From: Diphasiastrum complanatum
Taxonomy: Eukaryota; Streptophyta; Lycopodiopsida; Lycopodiales; Lycopodiaceae
Length of the DNA: 64,000 bases
NCBI GenBank assembly: GCA_029204225.1
Contig: CM055097.1
Coordinates: forward strand, 52,382,592 to 52,446,591
Reading direction: 5' to 3'
The stretch's first letter is position 1; the number at the start of each line of letters is the position of its first letter. Under the pieces are notes generated by a model, which worked only from the letters and a program-made list of their open reading frames with translations, was not told where the DNA came from and did no database searches. Shown here piece by piece: positions 52,818 to 63,330 of the stretch. The translations under genes and the position numbers were made by a program.

Positions 52818-53225
52818 TCATTGATTCCTGAGTTTGATTCGCTTGATCGATTCTAGTTCGAATGTTTGGGGATATAAATTTTCTTTTCTGTTGTCTTTAA
52901 CAACTAGATTATCAAAATCTTCCTCAAAAAATTTACGAGAGTTCTTTGTGAAAGTTACTGACATGTTTGTATCGACTATCTTAGCTACGGATAGAAGATC
53001 TTTATCAAGAGTAGGGACATAGAGAACTTCCTCCAATTTCTTGTCACCCTGATTCGTGTCCAACCATAGTACACCAATTTCATCAACCACTTGCTTAGAA
53101 CCGTCTCCAAGTATAGTGAATCTCAAATAGTTCATCTTCTTGTACTCAGACAAAATTTGTTTCGAGGAAACAAAATATGAGGTGGCTCCCGAATCAAGTA
53201 CTACTTCTCGAATTGAATTAGATGA
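52818..53225 (-). pseudogene. Copia protease-to-HHCC spacer region (minus strand)
   Basis: Just before, 53225-53160 encodes VVLDSGATSYFVSSKQI-like sequence (protease site, LDSGAT intact). 53153-52818 then encodes KKMNYLRFTILGDGSKQVVD, LEEVLYVPTLDKDLLSVAKI and VTFTKNSRKFFEED, the retropepsin C-terminal part. The HHCC finger region to 52730 is degraded (LWHKRLCH-like on the minus strand at about 52810-52770). Confidence 0.8.
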
Positions 53226-53342
53226 ACAACATATATCAGCACTAACATGATTTGTTGAGTTCTTTGTTGTCCTGTCTTTTGCTGCTCTGGAGCATTCTGC
53301 TTTGTCTTCGACATAGTTTGAATCTGAAGGTTCACTTCGATT

Positions 53343-54230
53343 CTATTCTTTTTTGTTTTTGGGATTCTGATAACAGTCTACTGCTGCATGACCCCGTTTA
53401 TGACAATGAATGCATTCAATCTTTGGATTTAACCAGGACTTTTCTTCTGTGTGATCTGATCTTTTGCATCTATTATAGATCTTCTTATCACCAGAATTTT
53501 TCTGTTGTTTTCCAGATTGTTGATCATTTGTCTTAGACTTATTCTTTCTAGACGACTCCCTCTTAAACTTAGACTTCTTAGAAGATTTATTCTTCTGAAT
53601 AAGTAGAGCATTTTCGGAATTACCATTGTCGTCATAGCGTTCACGAGCTTCTACTTCTTCTTTGACTCCGTCTATTGCCTTTTGAAGTGTCATTGTTGCA
53701 CCTTTTGCCAATAAGATTCGAGTTGCGTGGAATGACCTAGGTAGGGCTCGAAGAAAATAACTAAGCTATTTTTCCTTTGAAATTGTATTTTCTGCACCAA
53801 AATTTTGCAAGGAAGTAAAGAGATCTTTAATCTTTCGCACGAATGTGTTCAAGCCTTTGTCATCCCATTGTAGGTAAGTTAATTGGTCTTCGAAGAAAAT
53901 GATTTGATTAAGAGATGAGTCTCATTTTTGGTTTGCGATTCTTCCCATAAATCTTTTGCGTTCGAAATATAGCATTATATTGTCATGCACTGAAGACAAA
54001 GTAATTGCTATAGCTTTGTCATTTCTTAAACTCCATTCTCAAAGTTCTTTGCCAGGACTAGCTATTGGCTTCTCCTCTATTGGTTCTACCCATTGCCATA
54101 GACCTTCACCCTTCAAAATGAGTGAAGTCTTTAATTTCCAAATCAAGTAGTTTGAACCCTCTGGATGCAAAATCATAGTGATCTTAGCTTGAATATTGCT
54201 GATCGACGACATATTCTATTTTGAATAACC
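53343..54230 (-). pseudogene. Copia gag with two zinc knuckles (minus strand)
   Basis: The minus strand begins near 54215 (AKITMILHPEGSNYLIWKLK), then a stop after PGKEL as in the plus copy. It continues DQLTYLQWDDKGLNTFVRKI, AKGATMTLQKAIDGVKEEVE and a basic linker. The knuckles read NRCKRSDHTEEKSW (degenerate) and CIHCHKRGHAAVDC (complete CX2CX4HX4C). The shared stop after PGKEL shows that the inverted copy at 49650 derives from the same already mutated ancestor, or that one arose from the other. Confidence 0.85.
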
Positions 54231-54282
54231 TCCAGATAGCAACTTGCTGATGGATATATGAAGAATGCTGAGAGGGGCGAAG

Positions 54283-54427
54283 ATACCACTGTATCAAATC
54301 TGACTCGCTTTGTATTACTGTATCAGTTCTGAATCTGTACGTTTTGATACTACTATATCAGTTTTAATTTCATATGCTCTGATGTCACTATATTAACGTT
54401 AATTATGTATGCTCTGATACCACTGTA
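54283..54427 (-). repeat. Tandem repeats of the primer-binding-site region, about five units
   Basis: The word (C/T)TCTGATACCACTGTA and variants (TTACTGTATCA, GATACTACTATATCA, GATGTCACTATATTA, GATACCACTGTA) recur near 54283, 54314, 54345, 54380 and 54411 with ~28-36 bp spacing. Only the last (54411-54422, minus strand TGGTATCAGAGC) touches the LTR end at 54424. Confidence 0.7.
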
Positions 54428-55287
54428 GGAAAAATAATAATAATTTTTTCCATAGAGAACACGATGAAAGTTCGAAATAAACCAAACTAATATATCAGTG
54501 TCTGCAATCGGGTTTGTATCTAATCTATGTACTAATAGAACAATATTTTCTCTGATTGAATATGCATGTGGATATAATATACGAAATTAAGAGACAACTT
54601 AAGACAATTTTAGACAAATAGAGACTATTCATCAAAAACAAGTTCATAATTCTGAATCTGAATCAGTATACATTTTTTGCTGTCTTATCTCGGTATTGTG
54701 TCTCTGACTGAGTGAGTCTAAGAATCTCTTCAGTTTGAGTGTCTGAGAGTTAGTTACAATGAGTAGTGCACATGTGTTTATATTGTTACAAGACAAGTCT
54801 TTTGGCCTTTTATTTCTGTAACAGTGGATATCTAACCGTTTACGACGGTTGATATTCAAATAGATGCTTTGTTTCCAAGGTCGAATAAATTTTGTTCGCG
54901 AATTATTCACGACAGTCTATCTCTTCATCTCAGCTTCGTGTGTCGCAAATTATTCGCAACATTTTCGTCTTTCACGAATTTTTCGCGATAGATGACAACT
55001 TTGAGCTTGAAGAAGAGATTCAGAATATTTTGCAAACTGTTCACGATAGTTTTGGGACAGGTGATCTAGAAGATTTTCTGAATTATTTGCGATAATTTTG
55101 CGACATCTGAGGTTTGAACAAGAAACATAATATTTCACAACAAGATTCTGTTCGTGAGTCTTTCGAGCTTCAACAAGAAAAAAAAAAACACAAGCTTCTA
55201 CAAGAAACTGTTTTGTGAATCTTTTATGAATCTTTCAAGTTGACTACAAGACAAATTGCGTGAATCCTACGAGGTTGATCACGCCAA
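54424..55287 (-). repeat. 5' LTR of the minus-strand copia element
   Basis: On the minus strand it starts TGGCGTGATCAACCTCG at 55287 and ends TTTTTCCTACA at 54424, next to the primer-binding site. It is about 864 bp long and pairs with 50460-51038. The segment 54890-55200 contains many TTCGCGA, ATTCGCAAC and TTGCGAT words. Its outer edge coincides exactly with the beginning of a plus-strand copia pol, which points to insertion into that element. Confidence 0.75.
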
Positions 55288-56400
55288 ATGGTAGAAAATG
55301 GTTTCAATGTTGAATTTGCTTCAAATAAATGTTTCATCAAGAAGAAGGGTAAGATAGTCAAACTTTATAAGTTGGATGCATTTGTGGATACTAATGTTGT
55401 CATGTTGGCTGAGAAGAGCAAGATATTTACCTTTACTTTATGGCACAAAAGACTTGGACATGTCAACTCGGGTTCCATAGAGGCTATGATCAAGGAGGAG
55501 TATGCTTTAGGTCTACCAAGGTCTATTGGGAAGGCAGACAAGGTTTGTGAGGCTTGTTTCTTATCCAAGGCACATAAGAAGGTGTTTCCTAACTCCATCA
55601 CAAAGTCATCTCATCCTCTCGAACTCATACACTCGGATGTGCACATTGCTAGCACCAAATCTAATGGAGGTTCATCCATGTTTTTAACCTTCATTGATGA
55701 CTACTCAAGCTATTGTTGGGTGTTCTTACTTTCCTTCAAGTCTCAAGTATTTGATACTTTTGTAAAGTTCAAGTTGTTTGTGGAAAAGCATCAAGATTCT
55801 TAGAAGTGACAATGGTGGAGAATTCATCTCCAATGAGTTCAAGGCCTTTTGTGAGGAGGAAGGAATCAAGAAAGAGACTTCTTGTCCTTACACTCCTCAA
55901 CAAGATGGAGTTGCTGAGAGAAGGAATAGAACATTATGTGAATGTTCTAAGGCTTTAGGATTAGATGCTTGTCTGCCCAAATCATTTTGGGGTGAGTCTC
56001 TTGTGTGTGCAAACTACTTGATGATTAGGGTGTCTTGCAAAGCAGTTGAAGGCAAAACTCCTTATGAGATGTTGTATGGAAAGAAACCCAATCTTAATCA
56101 CTTGAAAGTTTCTGGGTGTATATGTTATGTGCATGTGCCATTGGAAACAAGAACCAAGGAGGATCCATCTTCCACAAGAGAGATCATGCTTGGATATGCA
56201 AGCTCAAGCAAGGGCTACAAAGTCTATCTCCCATCCTTGAACAAATTTGTTGTTTCGAGGGATGTTATCTTTGATGAACATCATATGCATATGCTTGAAG
56301 AAGGCTCAAGTGCTCCAATAATCAAGAAGAAGATGGCCGAGGAGCAAGATCTTGGTTTTGAGGAGGAGCTCATGGAGGAGCAAGCATGAAACCCACCTAT
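55288..56400 (+). pseudogene. Copia HHCC finger and integrase (plus strand), one frameshift
   Basis: It starts inside the protease C-terminus (MVENGFNVEFASNKCFIKKK). The finger follows (LWHKRLGHVN...CEACFLSK). The core has LIHSDV, TFIDDYSSYCWVFLLSF and, after a frameshift near 55800, LRSDNGGEFISNEFKAF, so all three acidic residues are present. The C-terminal part is AERRNRTLCECSKALGLDAC, KPNLNHLKVSGCICYVHVPL and SSSKGYKVYLPSLNKFVVSR DVIFDEHH. It ends in an acidic linker with a TGA at 56387. The 5' end is cut by the LTR at 55287. Confidence 0.92.
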
Positions 56401-58062
56401 CACACCAAGGAGATCTTCAAGGGCAAAATTGGAGCCGTCAAGGCTCACATATCAAGGAAAAGGACAGAAAGTTGAGGGTATCTCATCCACTTCTTATGCT
56501 TTATCTAGTTTTGAAGAACCATCTAATGTTGAAGATGCATTGAACTCCAAAGAATGGTGTAAAGCTATGTTGGATGAGTATGATGCCTTGATTGAGAATG
56601 AAACTTGGTTGCTTGTTGAGAGACGTCAAAGGAATGTAATAGGATGCAAGTGGGTCTTCAAGCTTAAGTTGAATGCAAATGGGAGTGTTAAAAAACATAA
56701 AGCAAGATTAGTTGCAAAAGGTTATGCTCAAGAGAGAGGGATAGACTATGAGGAAAGTTTTGCACCCGTGGCCAAGATGGTCACAATAAGGCTAATCATT
56801 GCACTTGCATCACATTTTGGATGGATCCTATGTCAAATGGATGTCTCTAATGCTTTCTTGAATAGTTTTTTGGAAGAGGATATCTATATGGAGCAGCCAC
56901 AAGGGTTCATCAAGCATGGAATGGAGAACAAAGTATGCCATCTCCAAAGAAGCATCTATGGCTTGAAGCAAGCCTCGAGATCTTGGAATTCAAGACTAGA
57001 TTGCTATCTTGTTTCACTTTCTTTTGTTCAAAGTGAATATGATCCCACTCTTTACATTAAGTTTGATGATGTTGGTATTTTACTTTTACTCATTTATGTA
57101 GATGACATCATCATTAGTGGAAATAGTGTTGATGGTATTGAAAAAATCAAGATAGATCTATCCTTAGAGTTCAAGATGGTAGATCTAGGGTGTCTTCACT
57201 TAATCTTAGGCATAGAGGTACTTAGAGGGTCTAATTTTATCTTTATAAGTCAAGTAAACTATGCTCAAAGTCTTTTGAAGAAGTTTAAGATGGAAGTATG
57301 CAAAAGTGTTGACACACCAATGGAGCAAGATGTAAATGTGCCAAATGAAGATGATGAAAGATCCTTCATGGACATCACTTTGTTTAGGCAACTTATAGGC
57401 TCCTTAATGTGGATCACTATAACTAGACCAGATCTTAGCTTTAGTGTATGTAGGTTGAGCCAATCCATGCAAAAGCCATTGAATATCCATTTGAAAAAGG
57501 CTAAGAGGATTCTAAGATACATCTCGGGTACATTGGATTTTGGGATTCTATATAGAGGAGATGTGATTAACCTGCATGCATTTAGTGATTCAGATTTTGC
57601 AGGGGACAAGAGGGATAGGAAATCAACAAGTGCCAATTCAACTTTCATAGGAGAAGGTGTGGTTTCATGGCTTTTAAAAAAGCAAGAAACTATATCTCTA
57701 TCTTCAACCGAGGCTGAGTACAAAGCTTTGACAACCACTACAAAGGAGGTACTTTGGATCAAGAGATTATTGGTGGAGCTAAAGATCATGGATTCAGAGG
57801 AGGCACCAATCATCTAAAATGACAACATATCAGCCCAACACCTTGCATCTAACCCAATCTTCCATGCAAGATCTAAGCACATTGAGATATGCCATCACTT
57901 TGTGAGAGAAATGGTGCAAGCCAAGGAGATTGCTTTGGAGCATGTTCCAAGCAATGAATGTGTAGCTGATCTACTTACTAAACCACTTCAAAAGACACCT
58001 TTTTTGAACTTCAGATCATCACTTGGAGTGATTAGTAAAGCAATGATTGAACCGCAAGCTAG
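56400..58062 (+). pseudogene. Copia reverse transcriptase and RNase H (plus strand), nearly intact
   Basis: An open frame of 462 codons (56429-57817) plus a readable tail to 58062. RT blocks: NETWLLVERRQRNVIGCKWV, KARLVAKGYAQERGIDYEES FAPVAKM, QMDVSNAFLNSFLEEDIYME QPQGF, LQRSIYGLKQASRSWN, LLIYVDDIIISGNS (catalytic YVDD intact). RNase H blocks: DSDFAGDKRDRKSTSANSTF, SLSSTEAEYKAL, and after a TAA at 57815 SAQHLASNPIFHARSKHIEI and ADLLTKPLQK. Apart from that stop the segment is well preserved, so insertion was relatively recent. Confidence 0.93.
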
Positions 58063-58596
58063 ATAGTGAGGAAGAGTGTTAAAAATTCACAATTCTAGCT
58101 TGACTAGTTTTGGTCATATGACTTGTAAATAGTTAGATGGTCATGATATGGCTTGTCACACGTGCCAAATAGCATAGGATTCCATTCATAAGGATGTTCT
58201 CAAGTAGACCTAAGTGTTAGAACCTTTGGAATGAGTCCAAATTATGCTTAGATACAAGAGAGAAAAAATAGGAGCTATTTTTGGTAATTTTTGCATTGTT
58301 GAGGGATCTCCAAGATTCCAACCCTAACTTGGTAGGGATGAAAGATCCACAAAAATTAGCATTAGGGATAGGTTTAGGGCTACTCATACCTGCCCAAAAC
58401 TGTGATGGATCATGTATATATAGGTGATGATATCTCACCAAAATCAATCAAGCAATTTCATGATTTTTCTCCCATAATGGTGCAATTGCTCTCTATGTTC
58501 ATAATTATTGAGTTCTTGTGATTACTAATGATTATAGGATTGAATGTAGGTCTGGTGTACGGTACTCAGACTGTGGGAGGCCGTACTTTCACACGT
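58063..58596 (+). repeat. Polypurine tract and 3' LTR of the plus-strand copia
   Basis: AGTGAGGAAGAG precedes TGTTAAAAATTCAC at 58077. A TATA-like TGTATATATAGGTGATG lies near 58412. The sequence ends near 58596 after TTTCACACGTGTGAA, which mirrors the AATTCAC at the start. It is followed at once by a minus-strand CACTA fragment. Part of the LTR (58217-58447) carries a chance minus ORF. Confidence 0.75.
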
Positions 58597-59040
58597 GTGA
58601 AGCCTTCTTCAAGGATTTGGGCCAGTTAGTGAGGTCCAAGCATAGATTTTTGATGGATTTTGATGGTTCAACTTGTGCTAATCTCATGAGATCATAATCT
58701 ATTGTTTTCCTCATCATTTCAAGTGTTTTAGGATCCTTATTTGCTGTAATTTTTATAGTATGGTGTGCATGCCAGTCCATAAGTTGTGCAAGATATTTAC
58801 AACAAAATAAACATTGCAATCGTGGAATTACTAGAAAATGTCGTAAAACTTTGCACGGAATGGTTGCCCCTTGAAAATCATCTCTATATCGAGGAGTATC
58901 ACAAATGGGACATTTCTTGAGTGATTCGTACCTTCCTCGATATAAAATACAATCTTTTGGACATGCATGATATTGCTTGTAGTCCATCCCGATGTTAGAC
59001 AACATCTTGATAAGAAGGTGTTCAATTGTCGATGAAACAA
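58590..59040 (-). pseudogene. CACTA transposase TNP2-type fragment
   Basis: The minus strand encodes MLSNIGMDYKQYHACPKDCI LYRGRYESLKKCPICDTPRY, then PCKVLRHFLVIPRLQCLF and LAQLMDWHAHH. This is the zinc-binding N-terminal block of the TNP2-type transposase of plant CACTA elements (family form KIDACPNDCMLYW...CPVC..SRY....VLRYFPLIPRLQRLF). No other domain of this copy is nearby. It is bounded by a copia LTR on the left. Confidence 0.88.
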
Positions 59041-59330
59041 ACTATTAGATTTCAGTTGTAATTGTGGAGTTTGATAGCCTCACTAAGAGTTTCGATCCGT
59101 TGGAACTCAGTTCGATGTTTATTTTGTTATCCTTTTTCAATACTAAGGCAGTACTAGCCGCCTGTTAATTAAATATCTTCTGATAACTAGATTTCTACTG
59201 TTCATAATCACAACGAGAGCACTAATCTTCAAATTCACTCATTTACCATCCTTGAGGAAACGATAATCTTATATACTACATTAAATTTGTGCAATTAAGG
59301 AGAACTCAATTACAACAAGAACAAATGAGG
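59041..59330. other. No gene recognised
   Basis: AT-rich spacer between the CACTA fragment and the next copia element. No LTR boundary could be identified. Confidence 0.35.
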
Positions 59331-60945
59331 TATGACAAGAGGGCCCAAAAGAGCTCTACACATGATCAAGATGAACGTTACCAATGAACTTCTCAAGGAA
59401 GTTGGTAAGATACTTCATCAAAGGATGTTTGGAATTCATTAAAGAAGCCTTATGAATACAAGAGTGTTGAATCTAATAAGGTAAATCATTGAAATTTTGC
59501 AAAAAAATGAGAGAGTCCAAATATTTTAATTTTGAGAGTGAAGGCTTTGAATGATGAGTTAGCTTGCATTGATGAGAGCATTAAGGAAGGAGACCTTGTT
59601 CAAGTTATTTTTAATGGTTTATTGGAGCTCATGCTAACATTGTACAAAGTCTTGCCATTCAAAGAAAATTGCCAAGTTTGATTGATCTTCAAGAGATCTT
59701 GATCAATGAAGAATATAGGCTTCAAGCAAGAGGTGGATCTTCATCAACATCTCAAGGTGGAAGGGAGGCTATGTTCATCAAGGGAAAAAGCCAAGTTAAG
59801 TGGTCTAAAAGGCAAGATCAAGGGGAGGCTTCTTCAAATGGCAAAAGGAAAGATAGATCAAAGCTCAAGTTCTTCTATTGTGGCATCAAAGGACACTTTG
59901 CAAGTGAGTGCTACAAGAAGAAGAGAGATCAAGGAGACAAGCAAGGTAATCTTACTCATGGATGTTCAAAATTCAAATGATGATGCTTTTGTAATGTCTT
60001 CATGTATGCTTGCTAATGATGGAGATCTAGTTCCATGGTGGATTGATAGTGGAGCAAGCTCACACACGAATTTTCACAAAAATTACTTCACTTCTTTGTT
60101 GGCATATGGAGATAGGTGTCTACATGGCCAATGATGGTGAGTGTGCAATCAAAGGGATTGGCACAATTTTTATTTCTCTCTCTACAAATAGGAATGTTCA
60201 TTTGAAGGATTTTCTGTTCATACCTTTCATTACCAAGAATTTACTTAATGTACGTCAATTACTAAGTAAAGGTTTCAAAGTTGAGTTTGATGGAGATGCT
60301 TGCATGATCAAAAGGAAGGATATCTTCATTGCAAAAGGTAAAAGACAAGGGGAGTTGTTCAAACTAGATGCTTGTGTTATTGCTAACCAAGTTGGATTTG
60401 TGGCAAGTGAGCAAATACCTGTATAGAAGGTTTGGCATAAAAGGATGGGACACCTCAACTTCAAGTCATTGAAGGTAATGGGTAAGAAGCAACTTGTGAT
60501 TGGCCTTCCAAAATTCTTAAGCAGCATCAATCAGGTTTGTGAGTCTTGTGCTTTGTCAAAGTCACATTAACTACCTCATTCTAGATCTACAAAGCCTTTT
60601 CAAGTTGTACATTTGGATATTCATGGAATTACTACAACTTGCAATAGTGGAGCTAAGATGTAATTAACTTTTATTGATAATTTTAGTAGATTTTGTTAAA
60701 TCTATCTACTAAAGAGCAACGATGAAGTGTATGATGTCTTTGTAAAGTTCAAGAATGCAAGGGAGAATCAATTTTCCACAAAGATCAAGTGCTTATGGAG
60801 TGGCAATGGTGGAGAGTACATATCTACCAAGTTTAAGGCTTTTTGTGATGAGCATGGGATTAAGAGGGAGTATACAACCACAACAAAATGGAGTGGCTGA
60901 GAGGAAGAATGGGACTTTATGTGAAAGTGCAAAGCCATGAGGTTA
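59331..60945 (+). pseudogene. Copia gag-protease-integrase fragment (plus strand), many frameshifts
   Basis: Gag begins LHMIKMNVTNELLKEVGK near 59360, then in broken frames SLIDLQEILINEEYRLQARG. The zinc knuckle FFYCGIKGHFASEC has lost its first Cys (to Phe). The protease site WWIDSGASSHTNFHK is intact (60040). It continues IKGIGTIFISLSTN, FLFIPFITKNLLNVRQLLSK, WHKRMGHLNFKSLKV, CESCALSKSH, VVHLDIHGITTTC, FIDNFSRF and SGNGGEYISTKFKAFCDEHG. The three integrase acidic positions are recognisable. The frame breaks at 60880 and copia similarity ends at 60945, where a gypsy protease begins. Confidence 0.88.
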
Positions 60946-60954
60946 AGTGCTAAC

Positions 60955-62000
60955 CTTGATAAGTCGATGGACGATCAGGAGTGAATATCATCTCCTCCAA
61001 GTTATACCACGAATGGGGACTTACTCATACGGTAAGTCCTTTTACAATCTAACCAGCTGACCAGTCTAGTGTAAAACAATTAGGCATAGTCAAAGAAGTA
61101 CACACCCAAGTAGCAGGAATTCATTTTGTGCTAGATTTTGTAGTCTTGGACTTGTCTGAATCCCCCAATCCTATAGTGTCCTACTAGGAAGATCGTAGCT
61201 CAGAACGCACAATCGCTTCACGACTGGGGACAGAATTGCATCATCCTTACAGAATAGCGATTATGCAGTTAAGATCAATTTTGATACCTAGATCACAAAT
61301 CCGACTGACCAGAGAGCCATGGTTGCAAGCTCTGCCACTACAATCCATTTTGACGAGGATTCAAATGACAGATGTCGTTGGAGGAGGATTGTCATACGCG
61401 ATGATTTGCAAATCGATGTAGTAAACTAGACTGGAACCTTAGCTATGGTAGATTGTCTAGAGTTTGATGTCGCATCAGTTGAGCGATCGCCAAAGCTAAG
61501 GTTTGACATAGACACATACTCCGATGAAGACAATATCTTGATCAAGAGATTAGAGGAATCCACGAAGAAACCTAGCAAAGGCCATCAAGACTCCATATTA
61601 CTTTTTATGATGAGCCTAGAGGCCATACCCCAAGAGCCTTTACAAGGAGTCTGCAATGAAAGCAGATATAAGTTCTTCAGGTGTTCACCCTATAGGAAGG
61701 TCAATAATACGAGGACAAAGATTTTTTCAGATATGTAGATCCTCACCATTTCAATCCCATAACAAAAATCCAATGTACTAGATCCACGAAAGCCAATGGC
61801 GAATGAAGATCTTGTAGAAATAGCAGAACCCCTCAAGGCAATGCTGTAGTAGGCCGAATGGATACAATAATCGACGAATCCACAACTAATGTCCCAATAG
61901 TCATGAACGATCTCTTGCGAGAATGCATAGATTGGGACCTAGCTGAGGATGAAGCTCTTTACAAGCTACATGTCTCATTGTGAGACAATATGATGGGACT
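60955..62000 (+). pseudogene. Gypsy (Athila-like) protease fragment and following spacer
   Basis: In frames broken by small indels, the plus strand reads SGVNIISSKLYHEWGLTHT, PADQSSVKQLGIVKEVHTQV AGIHFVLDFVVLDLSESP and ASRLGTELHH. This is the retropepsin pattern of plant gypsy elements (DxGSGVNIIS...PLGI...VAGI.F.V.FVVLD). Downstream ORFs (61236-61421, 61445-61738) and VPIVMNDLLRECIDWDLAED near 61900 have the acidic spacer character seen between protease and RT. RT itself is not reached. Confidence 0.65.
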
Positions 62001-62039
62001 CACTGGATAGAACTTCCCAAAGCGACGCTCAGATAGAGT

Positions 62040-63120
62040 CAATTTGTGTAGTTGTAGCTACTGCTTCATACTACAATCAATCATCTTTTGAATAACAAAC
62101 TGACACTGTAGATCTGATATTAATTTATAAATAGTACATAATGTTTACTCAACAGTCAATAATGTTTACTCAACAATCAATAATTGAGAAACAGCGGAAG
62201 TAATATCTACTGCAAGCAAGCATCATAAATCATTTATAGATTGCACATGATGGGTAGAATCCTACAACTCATCTATTATCAGAATTAAGTTTACAACAAA
62301 AATTTTGAGCGCTATCTATTTTCCAGATCAGTACGTCGGCACAAGAGAGGTGTTCTCTCTCATGAACAACTAGCTACTGCTAGCTACATATTTTCTCTTC
62401 TTGGCACATCACTGTTGTGTATTTGCATGTATTGTCTCTCACGATGATCCTTTATATAGGAACTAACAAACATGATGAATCTAATCTGCATTAATCAAAA
62501 GAATGCATTAAGCTAATCCTAACTGATTCTAGTTGCATGTCACTTTCCTCTGTGCCTTGGCTGTGTTAAGCTATTTGTATAGTGTGTTCACGCTCTGGTT
62601 CCATTTTTCAAAAAACATGAAGAGCGAGTTTTCACAAAAAATGCCAAATTGTTGAAGGTTTGTGAAAAACATGTTCTAAGTCATTTAGGACTTGTCCCTA
62701 ACGACTAGTTTTGCAAGAGGCCCGTTCTTCAGCACTTTGTAGGTCACTTCGATGTCGATGACTTTGGTGACTTTGACTTTGGATACTTCGACTTCAGGGA
62801 ATGGTTTGCATGAGCCCTTGTCGGTCACTTTGATGTTGATGACTTCGATGACTTCGACTTCAAGTACTTCGACTTTGGGGAATGGTTGTATGCGCCCTTG
62901 TTATTCACTTTGATGTCAATGACTTTGGTGACTTTGACTTTGAGTACTTTGAATTTGGTGAATGGTTGCATGAGTTCACCATCTCCAACATGTCGCATGT
63001 TTCAAAAATGTGAAAAAGCCAAAAGTAGGTGAAAAATATATTCTAAGTCATTTTGAACTAAGTATCGGTTTTTTGAGAAACTGTGCGAAACTTAGTTCAA
63101 ATATGCAGAGAATGCGAAAC
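62040..63120 (-). repeat. LTR-type repeat D, copy 2, with minisatellite insertion
   Basis: Matches 44880-45350, except that 62690-62990 is filled by a minisatellite. On the minus strand the copy starts TGCATATTTGAACTAAGTTT right behind a truncated copia RT, has a TATA-like CCTATATAAAGGATC near 62450 and extends to about 62125. A 21-bp tandem duplication (AATAATGTTTACTCAACA) lies at 62135-62175. As in copy 1, coding sequence is cut exactly at the repeat start. Confidence 0.65.
62690..62990. repeat. GTCGA/CTTTGA minisatellite, ~82-bp unit, about three copies
   Basis: The unit begins GAATGGTTGCATGAGCCCTT then GTCACTTTGATGTCGATGAC and TTTGGTGACTTTGACTTTG. Copies end near 62800, 62880 and 62970, each followed by GAATGGTT. 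The inner 6-9 bp words (GACTTCGATGACTTCGACTT) resemble the simple repeat inside the LTRs at 209-1186 and 3121-4128. Confidence 0.8.
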
Positions 63121-63129
63121 CATTTGTAC

Positions 63130-63330
63130 TTGTAGATCCATTTGCATTTGACAGTCTTTCTTTCTATTGGAACTGGTTCAAGGGTCCACACTTTGTTCTG
63201 CTCCATGGAGTTCATTTCGTCTTCCATGGCCTTGATCAATTTGTCCTTTTCTGGACTATCAATAGCTTTTTCATAGGTTTTTGGTTCACCTCTGAATCCA
63301 CAAAACTCTTTTTGGGTAGAAGCTGAACTA
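63130..63330 (-). pseudogene. Copia RT N-terminal fragment
   Basis: The minus strand encodes KTYEKAIDSPEKDKLIKAME, DEMNSMEQNKVWTLEPVPIE and KTVKCKWIYKYKW, the start of copia RT. The following codons (RILCIFELSFAQF) are repeat D, so the fragment is truncated there. Confidence 0.8.
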
